DNA from: an uncultured Lachnospira sp.
GTDB taxonomy: Bacteria; Bacillota; Clostridia; Lachnospirales; Lachnospiraceae
Reading direction: 5' to 3'
Length of the DNA stretch: 64,000 nucleotides
Assembly: GCA_910587485.1 (NCBI GenBank)
Contig: CAJUKN010000009.1
Location: 53,289 to 117,288, forward strand
Shown here: in pieces, positions 40,327 through 50,422 of the stretch
Layout: each line of letters begins with the position of its first letter
Numbering within the stretch: position 1 is the stretch's first letter
Program-made: the position numbers and the translations under genes
The notes under the pieces: model-generated
Database searches by the model: none
Told to the model about the DNA's origin: nothing
What the model saw: only the letters and a program-made list of their open reading frames with translations

Positions 40327-40866
40327 ATGAAAAATAAATATGAAGGAACACAAACTGAAGAAAATTTAAAAGCAGCATTTTCAGGGGAATCGGAAGCCCG
40401 CAACAAATACACATACTTTGCATCCGTAGCAAAAAAAGAAGGATATGAGCAAATTTCATCTTTATTTTTAAAAACTGCAGATAATGAAAAAGAACATGCA
40501 AAAATGTGGTTTAAAGAATTAAATGGAATTGGCAATACAATGGAAAACCTTGAGTCTGCTGCATCTGGTGAAAATTATGAGTGGACAAATATGTATGAAA
40601 ATTTTGCAAAAACAGCAGAAGAAGAAGGTTTTCCTGAATTAGCACAAAAATTTAGACTGGTTGCAGCAATTGAAAAACATCACGAAGAACGATATCGTGC
40701 GCTTCTTCATAATATTAAAATGTGTGAAGTATTTGCAAAAAGTGAAGTAAAAATTTGGGAATGTCGTAATTGTGGACATATTGTAGTTGGTACAAATGCT
40801 CCTGAAATTTGTCCAACTTGTAATCATCCACAAAGCTATTTTGAAGTGCATGCTGAAAATTATTAA
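40327..40866 (+). CDS. rbr: Rubrerythrin
   Basis: A 179-residue non-haem iron peroxidase protecting an anaerobe from hydrogen peroxide. The ferritin-like di-iron domain (residues 10-140) shows the Glu ligands in GESEARNKYTYFASVAKKEG, NEKEHAKMWFKEL, EEGFPELAQKFRLVAAIEKH and HEERYRAL. The C-terminal rubredoxin domain has both CxxC knuckles (CRNCGH, CPTCNHPQ). GGAGG precedes the ATG. It is a single-gene unit. Confidence 0.96.
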   Translation: MKNKYEGTQTEENLKAAFSGESEARNKYTYFASVAKKEGYEQISSLFLKTADNEKEHAKMWFKELNGIGNTMENLESAASGENYEWTNMYENFAKTAEEEGFPELAQKFRLVAAIEKHHEERYRALLHNIKMCEVFAKSEVKIWECRNCGHIVVGTNAPEICPTCNHPQSYFEVHAENY

Positions 40867-40892
40867 AATTAAAAAACGTTATAAATAAGCAA

Positions 40893-40921
40893 CAAAGTGG
40901 ATTGTCAATATCCACTCGACT
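40893..40921 (+). repeat. IS200/IS605-like end hairpin remnant
   Basis: GTGGATTGTCAATATCCAC followed by TCGAC resembles the end at 60228-60256. It lies just 5' of 100-bp element copy C. Confidence 0.42.
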
Positions 40922-40943
40922 ACAACACTATTTTTTAGTAAAA

Positions 40944-41043
40944 AACAGGGATTGTTGAAACATATAAATTTTATATCAGATATAGCCTACACATATCAAT
41001 CATAACTATATCTAATATTAATTTTTTTACAACAATCCCTGTT
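40944..41043 (+). repeat. 100-bp inverted-repeat element, copy C
   Basis: Terminal repeats AACAGGGATTGTTG and its near-exact reverse complement ending ACAATCCCTGTT, with the interior ATAAATTTTATATCAGATATAGCC and AACTATATCTAATATT shared with copy A. It is exactly 100 bp like the others and lies between the convergent rbr and gyrA genes, flanked on both sides by IS200/IS605-like end hairpins. Confidence 0.72.
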
Positions 41044-41057
41044 CTTTTTAATTTATA

Positions 41058-41103
41058 ATGTCAAAGTGGATATTCACAATCCGCTGGGCTACTTGATAAG
41101 GTT
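41058..41103 (-). repeat. IS200/IS605-like end hairpin remnant
   Basis: Plus strand GTCAAAGTGGATATTCACAA, then TCCGCTGGGCTACTTGATAA and GGTTAAA. It joins the hairpin end directly to the GATAAGGTTAAA tail also seen at 19730-19745, as in a fully deleted element. Confidence 0.45.
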
Positions 41104-41126
41104 AAATTCAATCAAATATTGATTTT

Positions 41127-43649
41127 TTATACATTTTCTTGTACTTCTGCAGAATCTTGTTCCTCATCTTCAAATCCTTCAGCATCACTATTTCCATCAA
41201 TTGGTTTTCTCCTTACTTTAGCCATTGATGCGACTGTAACGCCATCATCAAGATTAATCAATTTTACACCAGATGTAATTCTGCCAAGCGTAGTGATATC
41301 AGAACATTTAATTTGAATAATAATACCTTCCGTAGTAATAAGCATAATTTCTCTTGAATCATCAACTGCTTTTACACCTATAACATTACCACTCTTGTCA
41401 TTTATCTTGTAACACTTTACACCTTTTCCACCTCTGTGCTGAACATCAAATTCTTCAATATTTGTTCTTTTGCCAAGACCATTTTCAGACACAATCAACA
41501 ATGAATTTCCCTGAACATTAAGCTGCATACCTACAATTTCATCTTCATCAAGCAAATTCATACCAATAACGCCCATCGCACTTCTGCCAGTAGCTCTTAC
41601 TTCTGTTTCCTTAAATCGTATACATTGTCCTAATTTAGTAACAAGAATAATATCACAAGAACTATCTGTAAGTTTTACTTCAATAAGTTCATCATTATCC
41701 CTTAAATTAATTGCCTGAATACCTGTTTTTCTAATATTGGCAAATTCTTTTACTGGTGTTTTTTTGACAATTCCTTTTTTAGTTGTCATAAATAAATTAT
41801 CTTTGTCTTGCAGCATCTTGACAACAATTGGTATTACAGCAGTAATTTGTTCGCCGGGCTGAAGCTGCAATAAATTGATAATAGCTGTTCCTCTTGAAGT
41901 TCTGCTTGCTTCTGGAATTTCATAAGCCTTTAATTTATATGCTCTTCCTGCATTGGTAAAAAAGGTTAATACATGATGCGATGTAGTCATAAACAAATCT
42001 TCAATATAATCATTTTCAAGAGTCTGCATACCTTTAATTCCTTTTCCACCTCTATTTTGGCTCTTGAAATTATCTGGTGTCATTCTCTTAATATACCCTA
42101 CATTTGTCATTGCTATGATACATGGCTCATCAGGAATTAAATCTTCCATAGACAAATCATATTCATCAAAACCAATGGATGTCCTTCTATCATCACCATA
42201 TTTTTCAGCAATAACTGCTATCTCCTTTTTGATAACACCAAGTAAAAGTTTTTTATCTGAAAGTATTGCCTTATATTCTGCTATTTTGGAAAGAAGTTCA
42301 TCTAATTCATTTTGTAATTTTTCTCTCTCCAAACCAGTCAATGCACGCAAACGCATATCTACAATGGCTTGTGCCTGTGCATCACTTAATGAAAATTGTG
42401 CAATTAAATTTTCTTTGGCAATTTGTACATTGTTTGCTTCTCTTATAATAGCAATCACTTTATCAATATTATCAAGAGCAATCATTAAGCCTTGTAATAT
42501 ATGCGCTCTTTCTTCTGCTCTATTCAAATCATACTTAATTCTTCTAGTAACAACTTCTTCTTGATGAAGGATATAATACTGAAGCATATCTAATAAATTA
42601 AGTATTTTAGGCTGATTATTTACAAGTGCAAGCATAATGACACCAAATGTATCCTGAAGCTGTGTATGTTTATATAATTGATTTAAAATGATATTTGGAT
42701 TGACATCTCTTCTAAGCTCAATACAAATTCTCATTCCTTGTCTATCGGATTCATCTCTCAAATCCGTGATGCCATCAATTCTTTTATCCTTTATCAACTC
42801 AGCAATTTTTTCAATTAATCTTGCCTTATTAACCATGTATGGCAGTTCCGTTACGACAATTCTATTTTTTCCATTAGCCATCGGTTCTATATCGGATATA
42901 GCACGAACCTTTATCTTGGCACGTCCTGTCCTATAAGCTTCCTCAATAGCCATCTTCCCTATAATCGTTCCGCCTGTTGGAAAATCAGGACCTTTGACAA
43001 TTTCAAGAATTTCCTCAATAGAAGTTGCTCTATCTTCCTCAATTCTATTGTCTATTATCTTAACTACTGCCCCAATAATTTCTCTTAAATTGTGTGGTGG
43101 TATATTGGTTGCCATACCAACTGCAATACCAGAAGTACCATTTACTAAAAGATTTGGATACCTTGAAGGAAGAACAGTAGGTTCTTTTTCTGTTTCATCA
43201 AAATTGGGAACAAAATCAACTGTATTTTTACCAATGTCTGCTGTCATCTCCATAGATATCTTACTTAATCTAGCCTCTGTATATCGCATCGCAGCCGCAG
43301 AATCGCCATCTACTGAGCCAAAATTGCCATGCCCATCAACAAGTGGATATCGAGTATTAAAATCTTGCGCTAATTTAACTAAAGCCTCATAGATTGACGA
43401 ATCCCCATGAGGATGATATTTACCCATTGTATCACCCACAATACGGGCGCATTTTCTATGTGGTTTATCAGGACCATTATTAAGTTCTATCATAGAATAT
43501 AAAATTCTTCTTTGAACTGGTTTCAGACCATCTCGAACATCAGGAAGCGCTCTTGATGCAATAACACTCATGGCATAGTCAATATAATAACTCTCCATCG
43601 TTTTTTGCATGTCTACTTCATGTATTTGGTCAAAGATATGTTCATCCAT
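41127..43649 (-). CDS. gyrA: DNA gyrase subunit A
   Basis: An 840-residue DNA-cleaving subunit of gyrase. The breakage-reunion domain includes GLKPVQRRILYSM, the quinolone-determining region HPHGDSSIYEALVKLAQ, and the catalytic tyrosine in AAMRYTEARL. The C-terminal pinwheel carries the GyrA box QNRGGKGIKGM, which marks gyrase rather than topoisomerase IV. Ser and Glu at the usual quinolone positions suggest a susceptible form. GAGG precedes the ATG. gyrB lies 141 bases upstream. Confidence 0.98.
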   Translation of the reverse strand: MDEHIFDQIHEVDMQKTMESYYIDYAMSVIASRALPDVRDGLKPVQRRILYSMIELNNGPDKPHRKCARIVGDTMGKYHPHGDSSIYEALVKLAQDFNTRYPLVDGHGNFGSVDGDSAAAMRYTEARLSKISMEMTADIGKNTVDFVPNFDETEKEPTVLPSRYPNLLVNGTSGIAVGMATNIPPHNLREIIGAVVKIIDNRIEEDRATSIEEILEIVKGPDFPTGGTIIGKMAIEEAYRTGRAKIKVRAISDIEPMANGKNRIVVTELPYMVNKARLIEKIAELIKDKRIDGITDLRDESDRQGMRICIELRRDVNPNIILNQLYKHTQLQDTFGVIMLALVNNQPKILNLLDMLQYYILHQEEVVTRRIKYDLNRAEERAHILQGLMIALDNIDKVIAIIREANNVQIAKENLIAQFSLSDAQAQAIVDMRLRALTGLEREKLQNELDELLSKIAEYKAILSDKKLLLGVIKKEIAVIAEKYGDDRRTSIGFDEYDLSMEDLIPDEPCIIAMTNVGYIKRMTPDNFKSQNRGGKGIKGMQTLENDYIEDLFMTTSHHVLTFFTNAGRAYKLKAYEIPEASRTSRGTAIINLLQLQPGEQITAVIPIVVKMLQDKDNLFMTTKKGIVKKTPVKEFANIRKTGIQAINLRDNDELIEVKLTDSSCDIILVTKLGQCIRFKETEVRATGRSAMGVIGMNLLDEDEIVGMQLNVQGNSLLIVSENGLGKRTNIEEFDVQHRGGKGVKCYKINDKSGNVIGVKAVDDSREIMLITTEGIIIQIKCSDITTLGRITSGVKLINLDDGVTVASMAKVRRKPIDGNSDAEGFEDEEQDSAEVQENV

Positions 43650-43790
43650 TAATATCCTCTTTTCCTGCGCTGTCCTTTTAAGTTGACAAGCTTTAGGAGC
43701 AGCGCAATTATAAACTTATAATTTTTATCCAACAAATATCACTAACCAAAAGTTGATTTTAAGCATATTTGCTTATAGGTATCAAAATTT

Positions 43791-45716
43791 TTATATATCA
43801 AGATTTTTTACATATTTTGCATTCGCTTCAATAAATTCACGTCTAGGCTCTACTTTATCACCCATAAGCGTTGAAAATGTAATGTCAACTTCGGATAAAT
43901 CATCATCATCCATATTAACCCTTTTAAGAATCCTTTTTTCAGGGTCCATTGTTGTCTCCCACAACTGGTCTGCATCCATTTCACCAAGTCCTTTATATCG
44001 CTGAACTTTATTATTTTGGTCTCTTCCTATCTGAGTTATAATATCTTTTAATTCTTCGTCACTGTACGCATACCAAACCTTTTTATTTTTTTCTATCTTG
44101 TACAATGGAGGTGTTGCAAGATATACATGTCCTTGTTTAATTAATTCAGGCATAAATCGATAAAAGAAGGTTAACAACAATGTAGCTATATGAGCGCCAT
44201 CCACATCTGCATCCGTCATAATAATAATTTTATTATATCTTAATTTTTTAATATCAAAATCTTCATGGATTCCTGTTCCAAATGCTGTTATCATTGCTTT
44301 AATTTCTGCATTGCCAAGAATTTTATCTAATCTTGCCTTTTCAACATTTAAAATTTTACCTCGAAGCGGCAAAATGGCTTGTGTTGCACGACTTCTTGCT
44401 GTCTTAGCAGAACCGCCAGCCGAATCTCCCTCAACAATATAAATCTCACAGTTTTCTGGATTTTTATCTGAACAATCTGCTAATTTGCCCGGTAAAGCTG
44501 TATTTTCTAAAGCCGTTTTACGTCTTGTTAAATCTCTTGCCTTTCTCGCAGCATCTCTTGCTCTCTGCGCAAGGATAGACTTTTCGCATATAGCTTTAGC
44601 AACAGAAGGATTTTGCTCAAAAAAGATTTCAAGCTGCTCACTTACAATGCTGTCTACTGCACCTCTTGCAACTGTATTACCAAACTTTTCTTTTGTCTGT
44701 GCATTAAATTGCGGGTCTTCAATTTTAATGCTTACAATAGCTGCAAGACCTTCTCTTATATCTTCACCAGATAATGCTGCCTCTGATTCCTTTAATATTT
44801 TATTTTTCCTTGCATAATCATTAAATGTTTTTGTCAAGGCATTTCTAAAACCAGTCAGATGTGTTCCCCCATCAGGCGTTTTTATGTTGTTGACAAAGGA
44901 ATCAATGACTTCATTAAATCCATCATTATGTTGAAATGCAACCTCAACCTGTACGCCGTCTTTTGTACCTTCACAGTAAATAATTTGATTATACAAAGGT
45001 TCTTTACTTTTATTCAGATATGCTACAAATTCTTTTATTCCACCCTCATAATAAAATACACGTTCTTTATTAATTCCTTCTCTGTTATCTATAAGTGCTA
45101 TTTTAAGACCTTTTGTAAGAAAAGCAATCTCTCTAAGTCTATGCTTTAATGTGTCAAACTCAAAGGTTTGAGTTTCCTGAAATATCTCTTTATCGGGCAA
45201 AAATGTTACTTTTGTTCCAGTATCTTTACTATCGCAATCTCCTATCGTTTTTAAAGGATAACAAACTTTTCCTTTCTCATACTTTTGAACATATATATGT
45301 CCATCTCTTTTAACGCAAACTTCCATCCATTCAGAAAGTGCATTGACTACAGAAGCACCAACACCATGCAGACCGCCTGATATTTTATATCCTCCGCCTC
45401 CAAATTTACCACCAGCATGAAGCATTGTATATACTACTTCTATACCGGGTTTACCTGTTTTATGATTGATGTCAACAGGAACCCCTCGTCCATTATCAGT
45501 TACAGTGATTGAATTATCATTGTTAATAATTACACTTATTTTATCACAAAAACCCGCTAATGCTTCATCTACTGCATTATCAACTATTTCATAAACAAGA
45601 TGATGAAGCCCTTTTGAACAAGTTGTGCCAATATACATTCCTGGTCTTTTTCTAACTGCATCAAGACCTTCATATATTTGTATTTGGTCTCCTCCATACT
45701 GCTGTTCTTCCATCAT
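43791..45716 (-). CDS. gyrB: DNA gyrase subunit B
   Basis: A 641-residue ATPase subunit. The GHKL site includes DNAVDEALAGFCD, TDNGRGVPVD, and GGLHGVGASVVNALS; the TOPRIM domain has the Mg-binding EGDSAGGSAK and DADVDGAHI; PLRGKILNVEKA is the usual signature, and the tail YKGLGEMDADQLWETTMDP is complete. The start overlaps the recF stop by four bases (ATGA), and GGAGG lies five bases upstream. Confidence 0.98.
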   Translation of the reverse strand: MMEEQQYGGDQIQIYEGLDAVRKRPGMYIGTTCSKGLHHLVYEIVDNAVDEALAGFCDKISVIINNDNSITVTDNGRGVPVDINHKTGKPGIEVVYTMLHAGGKFGGGGYKISGGLHGVGASVVNALSEWMEVCVKRDGHIYVQKYEKGKVCYPLKTIGDCDSKDTGTKVTFLPDKEIFQETQTFEFDTLKHRLREIAFLTKGLKIALIDNREGINKERVFYYEGGIKEFVAYLNKSKEPLYNQIIYCEGTKDGVQVEVAFQHNDGFNEVIDSFVNNIKTPDGGTHLTGFRNALTKTFNDYARKNKILKESEAALSGEDIREGLAAIVSIKIEDPQFNAQTKEKFGNTVARGAVDSIVSEQLEIFFEQNPSVAKAICEKSILAQRARDAARKARDLTRRKTALENTALPGKLADCSDKNPENCEIYIVEGDSAGGSAKTARSRATQAILPLRGKILNVEKARLDKILGNAEIKAMITAFGTGIHEDFDIKKLRYNKIIIMTDADVDGAHIATLLLTFFYRFMPELIKQGHVYLATPPLYKIEKNKKVWYAYSDEELKDIITQIGRDQNNKVQRYKGLGEMDADQLWETTMDPEKRILKRVNMDDDDLSEVDITFSTLMGDKVEPRREFIEANAKYVKNLDI

Positions 45717-46819
45717 TGTCTCCTCCCTTCAAGAAAAAGATTGCTAATACTACCATTTATAACTTTAAATATCTTATTTACCGAAAACCTGCTGCTTATA
45801 AACTCGTCTAAACCTGTACATGTAACAATTGTCTGTATATCACCAATACTGTCTAGTAAAAAATTTTGTCTATTATTATCCAATTCAGATAATACATCAT
45901 CTAATAATAATATTGGCGTATCGTGAATTATATTTTTTACTAATTCAATTTCAGATAACTTTAATGACAATGCAGCTGTTCTCTTTTGTCCTTGTGAACC
46001 ATATATTTTAACATCTTTGTTGTTTACTAAAAACATACAATCATCTTTATGTGGACCTACATTTGTACATTTATATTTTATATCTCTATCTCTCGACTTC
46101 AAAACTGCTTTTTCAAAATCTTCTATCATTGTAAAGGGCTGATAAATGACATCAATATTTTCAATACTACCTGTAAGTTTATGATGTATATTTTTGATTA
46201 ATTGATTAATTTTTTTAATAAATTCAATTCTTGTTTTAATAATTTCTTTTCCATAATTGACAAGCTGCATATCCCATATATCCAAAGTATCTAACATATC
46301 TTTATTCATTGGTGTTAATTCTTTTAATAATTTATTTCTTTGAATTACAACTTTATTATAATTAATAAGATTACTCAGATAAATTTTATCAAGCTGGCAT
46401 AATTCCATATCCATAAATCTTCTTCGCTCTGAAGGTCCATTTTTTATAATATTTAAGTCCTCTGGTGAAAAAAATATAATATTCATTATACCAAACAAAT
46501 CAACTGCTTTTTTTATGCGGATGCCATTAACCGCAATTCCTTTCGCCTTATTTTTCTTTAGGTGCATATCAATTCTATAATTCATATCGTGTTTTAACAC
46601 ATGTACTTTGATATGTGCTTCTTCACTGTTATAATGAATAATATCTTTATCTTTGCCACCTCTGTGCGATTTAGAAGTTGCACATACATATAAGGATTCT
46701 AATATATTGGTTTTCCCCTGTGCATTATCGCCGTAAATTATATTTACATTATTGTCAAATTCTATATTTAATTCATTATAATTTCTATAGTTTTTTAAAT
46801 CTACGGACTTAATAACCAC
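45713..46819 (-). CDS. recF: DNA replication/repair protein RecF
   Basis: A 368-residue SMC-like ATPase that loads RecA at gaps. It has Walker A IYGDNAQGKTNILESLYV, the ABC signature GSQGQKRTAALSLKLSE, and Walker B TPILLLDDVLSELD. I take the GTG at 46819 (VVIKSVDLKNYRNY), preceded by AAGGATTGCA; the ATG nine codons upstream lacks a Shine-Dalgarno. It lies between yaaA and gyrB in the standard origin order. Confidence 0.95.
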   Translation of the reverse strand: MVIKSVDLKNYRNYNELNIEFDNNVNIIYGDNAQGKTNILESLYVCATSKSHRGGKDKDIIHYNSEEAHIKVHVLKHDMNYRIDMHLKKNKAKGIAVNGIRIKKAVDLFGIMNIIFFSPEDLNIIKNGPSERRRFMDMELCQLDKIYLSNLINYNKVVIQRNKLLKELTPMNKDMLDTLDIWDMQLVNYGKEIIKTRIEFIKKINQLIKNIHHKLTGSIENIDVIYQPFTMIEDFEKAVLKSRDRDIKYKCTNVGPHKDDCMFLVNNKDVKIYGSQGQKRTAALSLKLSEIELVKNIIHDTPILLLDDVLSELDNNRQNFLLDSIGDIQTIVTCTGLDEFISSRFSVNKIFKVINGSISNLFLEGRRQ

Positions 46820-46876
46820 TGCAATCCTTCTTCCATATTGTATCATAACAATATATTATAATTATTATATATAATA

Positions 46877-47086
46877 TTATTTTTCTATTTTTAACTGATT
46901 ATTTTTAAACTCTACAATTTCACCGCCAACAAGCTTTTTTCCTCGCTGCGTTTCCACAGTCCCATTGACTTTTACTTCACCATTTTGAATGACAATTTTT
47001 GCTTCTACACCTGATGAGACAAACCCCGCTGCTTTTAAAGCTTGCCCAAGTTTTATGTAGTCATCATGTACTTGAATTGTTTGCAT
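46877..47086 (-). CDS. yaaA: S4-domain RNA-binding protein YaaA
   Basis: A 69-residue S4-domain protein (KLGQALKAAGFVSSGVEAKI, VIQNGEVKVNGTVETQRGKK). The gene sits between dnaN and recF in most Firmicutes; the B. subtilis homologue (YaaA/RlbA) has been linked to large-subunit ribosome assembly. Length is normal. Confidence 0.93.
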   Translation of the reverse strand: MQTIQVHDDYIKLGQALKAAGFVSSGVEAKIVIQNGEVKVNGTVETQRGKKLVGGEIVEFKNNQLKIEK

Positions 47087-47183
47087 ATGATTTCCTATCT
47101 TTATTTTATTTGTAAATATATACGTAAATATATAATTATATATATAATACTTTTTATATGTTAATTTTTTTTAGTAACTTCAT

Positions 47184-48287
47184 TTACGCTGTAAAATTTA
47201 CTGGAAGAATTAAATAAATATAATTGACATTTTTATCTCGAATAAAGCAAGGTGCTTTTGGATTGACAAGATAAATATCAACCATTTCATCATCAATTAC
47301 TTTTAGCGCATCCATTAAAAATTTAGGATTAAATCCTATCATAATATCTTTGCCTTCTTTTTCAATATCAATATCTTCATTAAGTGAACCGTTGACAGAA
47401 TTAACCTTTACTTCGAGTGAATTATTAATAATATTAATAATAATTGGTCGTTTATCCGATTCACTTATTAAAAGATTTGCTCTGTCAATAGAATCAATAA
47501 ATTCTTTTTTATTAATTGTAATTTTTGTTTCATAATCATTTGATAACATTTGATTGATTCTAAAATATTCACCATCAATCAGCCTTGATACAATAATGGT
47601 ATCGTCAAATTCAAATAAAATATGATTATTTGTAAAATATATATGAACCATTGATTCTGCATCAGCCGTCAAAATTTTGCTAATCTCACTTAATGTTTTT
47701 CCAGGAACGACTACTTTAACATCGTCAAATTCACCTTCTAATGTAACATTTCTAATAGCAATTCGATGTCCATCTAATCCAACTAACTTAAGTTTGCCTT
47801 CTTTAAATTCTAAAAGTTCACCTGTCATCATCTTATTGTTATCATTAGGTGAGATAGAAAAAATAGTTTGATTAATAATCTCTTTCAACATAAATTGTGA
47901 AATGGTTATACTTTTATCCTTGACAATAGCAGGAAGGTAAGAAAAATCATCACCAGACCTTCCTGCAATATTGAATTTACTTTTTTCACATGTTATTTTT
48001 GATGTATAATTTTCGTCTGTCTCTATTGTAATTTTATTATCAGGAAGTTTTCTTACAATATCTGCAAAGAGTTTTGCCTCTATGGAAACTTTTCCCTTTT
48101 CTATAATATCGCCTTGTACAGTAGTTTCTATACCTAATTCCATATCATTTGATGTAAATTTAATAACATTTGTTGTTGCATCGATAAGGATACATTCTAA
48201 TATGGACATGGTTGTTTTAGAAGGAACTGCTTTTAAAACAATATTAACAGCTTTTGTTAAATTACTTTTATCAAAAATTAATTTCAT
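47184..48287 (-). CDS. dnaN: DNA polymerase III beta sliding clamp
   Basis: A 367-residue clamp that tethers the replicative polymerase. Three clamp repeats are visible, with MKLIFDKSNLTKAVNIVLKA at the start and LPVNF near the end. A GGAGTTATCCACC leader combines the Shine-Dalgarno with a DnaA-box-like sequence immediately before the ATG, at the edge of the origin. Confidence 0.97.
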   Translation of the reverse strand: MKLIFDKSNLTKAVNIVLKAVPSKTTMSILECILIDATTNVIKFTSNDMELGIETTVQGDIIEKGKVSIEAKLFADIVRKLPDNKITIETDENYTSKITCEKSKFNIAGRSGDDFSYLPAIVKDKSITISQFMLKEIINQTIFSISPNDNNKMMTGELLEFKEGKLKLVGLDGHRIAIRNVTLEGEFDDVKVVVPGKTLSEISKILTADAESMVHIYFTNNHILFEFDDTIIVSRLIDGEYFRINQMLSNDYETKITINKKEFIDSIDRANLLISESDKRPIIINIINNSLEVKVNSVNGSLNEDIDIEKEGKDIMIGFNPKFLMDALKVIDDEMVDIYLVNPKAPCFIRDKNVNYIYLILPVNFTA

Positions 48288-48712
48288 GGTGGATAACTCC
48301 TTTCAATATATTCCAAAAACTGGAAAACATATATATATATATAATAATTAGTAGTAGTAGTAGTAGGGGCTGTGGATAAGTGGATAACCCCTTTGAAGCC
48401 TTGGTATTACTGGCGTACCGGGTTGGATAACTCTGTTGAAAAGTCGGGGATAAGCTGTGGATATTTTATGGATAACTTTGTTAATATTTTTATAACAAGA
48501 TGTAAATAATAGTTTTCCACATTAATCCACAAGTTATCCACATAGTTATCAACAAATTGTCAACAACAGTTCATAACTTATCCACAAAGTATCCACAGCT
48601 TATCCACAACAATTTTTAACTTATCCACAAAGTATCCACAAGTTATCAACAAAATGATTGTTTAAAGTATCTTATTAACATTAAGAAAACTTACAAACGC
48701 TTATGGGCTGTC
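48288..48712. other. oriC: Chromosomal replication origin, dnaA-dnaN side (oriC)
   Basis: A run of DnaA boxes between dnaN and dnaA. Perfect boxes (TTATCCACA or its complement) are at 48371-48379(-), 48534-48542, 48578-48586, 48600-48608 and 48621-48629, with one-mismatch forms between. The unwinding side is at 48328-48370: an AT-rich tract, six TAG triplets and a GGGGC cluster abutting two boxes. With the second box cluster upstream of dnaA this is a bipartite origin as in Bacillus. Confidence 0.95.
48328..48387 (-). other. DnaA-trio / basal unwinding element
   Basis: Six consecutive TAG triplets (48349-48366) are followed by a GC cluster and then boxes TGTGGATAA (48371-48379) and AGTGGATAA (48379-48387). 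Reading the minus strand this is box, box, GC cluster, CTA repeats, AT-rich DNA, which is the arrangement described for the B. subtilis DnaA-trio, where DnaA extends onto single-stranded DNA. Confidence 0.8.
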
Positions 48713-50053
48713 TTAATATGGATTAATTTTTTTTATAAGAATGTCAATTGTTGATTTTGTGTTTTCATCGGTTAGCACTTTTTTATTAATCTTTTCAATT
48801 CCGTGCATTACAGTTGAATGGTCTCTGTTACCAAACGATTTGCCAAGTGACTGCATTGTTGCAGTAGTCATCTGATGACATAAATACATCGCAATCTGTC
48901 GTGGATAAACAATATTGGCAGTACGTTTTTGTGATAAAATATATTCTGGTCTGATATTGAAATGTTCAGAAACAATATTGATAATTAATTCTGGAGTTAT
49001 CTCTCTTCTAGTATCAGGAGAAATCAAATCTTTTAATGTTTCTTCAGCAAATTCAACAGTAATTGGTGTAGTTGAAAGCTTTGCAAATGCAGATAATTTT
49101 GTTAAGGCACCCTCAAGCTCTCTTATACTTGATTTAATATGAGTTGCCACATAATCCTTCACATCATAAGGGATATTATATCCACCAAGCTCTGCTTTTT
49201 TATTTAAAATTGCCATTTTTGTTTCATATGTAGGAATTTGTATATCAACGGGAAGTCCCATTTCAAATCTTGTTCTTAAACGCTCACTGAGTGTTTCCAT
49301 TTCTTTTGGAGGACGGTCGGAAGATATAACAATCTGTTTTCTATCTTGATAAAGAGCATTAAATGTATGGAAAAATTCTTCTTGAGTAGATTCTTTTCCA
49401 ATGATGAATTGTATATCATCAATCAGTAATATATCAATATTGCGATATTTTTCACGAAATTCTGAATTTTTTTGATTTTTTACAGAGTCAATCAATTCAT
49501 TAGTAAATGTTTCTGATGTAACATATAATACTTTAAGAGTAGGACTGTTATTGATAATAAAATGAGCAATTGCTTGCATCAAATGGGTTTTACCTAAACC
49601 AACACCTCCATATATGAATAGAGGATTATACACTTCACCGGGTGTTTCTGCAACTGCAAGTGATGCTGCATGTGCAAGATTGTTATTATTACCTATAACA
49701 AATGTATCAAATGTATAGTTGGGATTAAGATTTAGTGCATTGTTTGTTTTTAATGGAGGAACGGGCAATGTTTTTTCTTTTTTATTATCTCGTATATCCT
49801 TTGAAGATATCAATATAACTTCATATTCTCGTTCCATTACTTCACATATGGTTACTTTAAGAGCAGTAAGGTATTTTTTTTCAACATAAGAAATACCAAC
49901 GGAATTTTCAGATATAATTAATGTAATTTTATTGCCTTCTACTGAATATACTTTAATAGGTTTTATCCATGTCTTAAAAGATATATCTTGAATATCATAC
50001 AATTCTTTAAGCATCTCAAGAATGTAATCCCATTTTTGTTTTAATTCTTCCAT
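48713..50053 (-). CDS. dnaA: Chromosomal replication initiator DnaA
   Basis: A 446-residue AAA+ initiator. Domain I (MEELKQKWDYILEMLKELYD) is followed by a linker, the ATPase with Walker A FIYGGVGLGKTHLMQAI and Walker B ILLIDDIQFI, and domain IV with the DNA-binding signature RDHSTVMHGIEKI. The ATG at 50053 has GGAG eight bases upstream; the GTG at 50071 overlaps that site. Boxes on both sides suggest autoregulation. Confidence 0.98.
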   Translation of the reverse strand: MEELKQKWDYILEMLKELYDIQDISFKTWIKPIKVYSVEGNKITLIISENSVGISYVEKKYLTALKVTICEVMEREYEVILISSKDIRDNKKEKTLPVPPLKTNNALNLNPNYTFDTFVIGNNNNLAHAASLAVAETPGEVYNPLFIYGGVGLGKTHLMQAIAHFIINNSPTLKVLYVTSETFTNELIDSVKNQKNSEFREKYRNIDILLIDDIQFIIGKESTQEEFFHTFNALYQDRKQIVISSDRPPKEMETLSERLRTRFEMGLPVDIQIPTYETKMAILNKKAELGGYNIPYDVKDYVATHIKSSIRELEGALTKLSAFAKLSTTPITVEFAEETLKDLISPDTRREITPELIINIVSEHFNIRPEYILSQKRTANIVYPRQIAMYLCHQMTTATMQSLGKSFGNRDHSTVMHGIEKINKKVLTDENTKSTIDILIKKINPY

Positions 50054-50165
50054 AAATAAATCTCCATTCACATACTTCTATATATCATACAACAAATTAA
50101 CTTTTTTTTCAAGTAAACTATAATAGCCCCATTTATCTTAAGAATCGCTGGGATTACTTTATATC

Positions 50166-50194
50166 ATTTTAGCAAAAAATCTTGAACCAAACAA
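50166..50194 (-). promoter_or_regulatory. dnaA promoter
   Basis: Minus strand TTGTTT (50194-50189), 17 bases, TAAAAT (50171-50166), about 110 bases before the dnaA start and near DnaA boxes. Confidence 0.55.
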
Positions 50195-50252
50195 GTGTTT
50201 GCAAACTCAATTTAGATAAAATTTATGATAAAATGTGAATAAATCGCATAAT

Positions 50253-50365
50253 TGTGGATAAGTTATTGAAAATATTGATATATAAGTGGAAATTTTTGTA
50301 AAATAATGTAAATAAAAAGCGATTTTTTAATAGTTATCCACAATTTTTGCACATAGTGTGGATAA
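50253..50365. promoter_or_regulatory. DnaA boxes upstream of dnaA
   Basis: Perfect boxes at 50253-50261(-), 50334-50342(+) and 50357-50365(-). They form the upstream half of the bipartite origin and probably repress dnaA when occupied. Confidence 0.85.
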
Positions 50366-50393
50366 AATTGTTGAAGAATGTGAATGTTTTTAC

Positions 50394-50422
50394 TTGACTT
50401 CATAGCTTGTTATTAATATAAT
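50394..50422 (+). promoter_or_regulatory. rpmH promoter
   Basis: TTGACT (50394-50399), 17 bases, TATAAT (50417-50422), about 80 bases before rpmH. A DnaA box ends 28 bases upstream. Confidence 0.78.

Noticed and set aside
42064..42564. Long plus-strand frames inside gyrA and gyrB
   Set aside because: They are antisense shadows of strongly conserved minus-strand coding sequence.
48349..48366. TAG triplet run taken as a simple microsatellite
   Set aside because: Its exact place beside a GC cluster and two DnaA boxes fits a DnaA-trio better.
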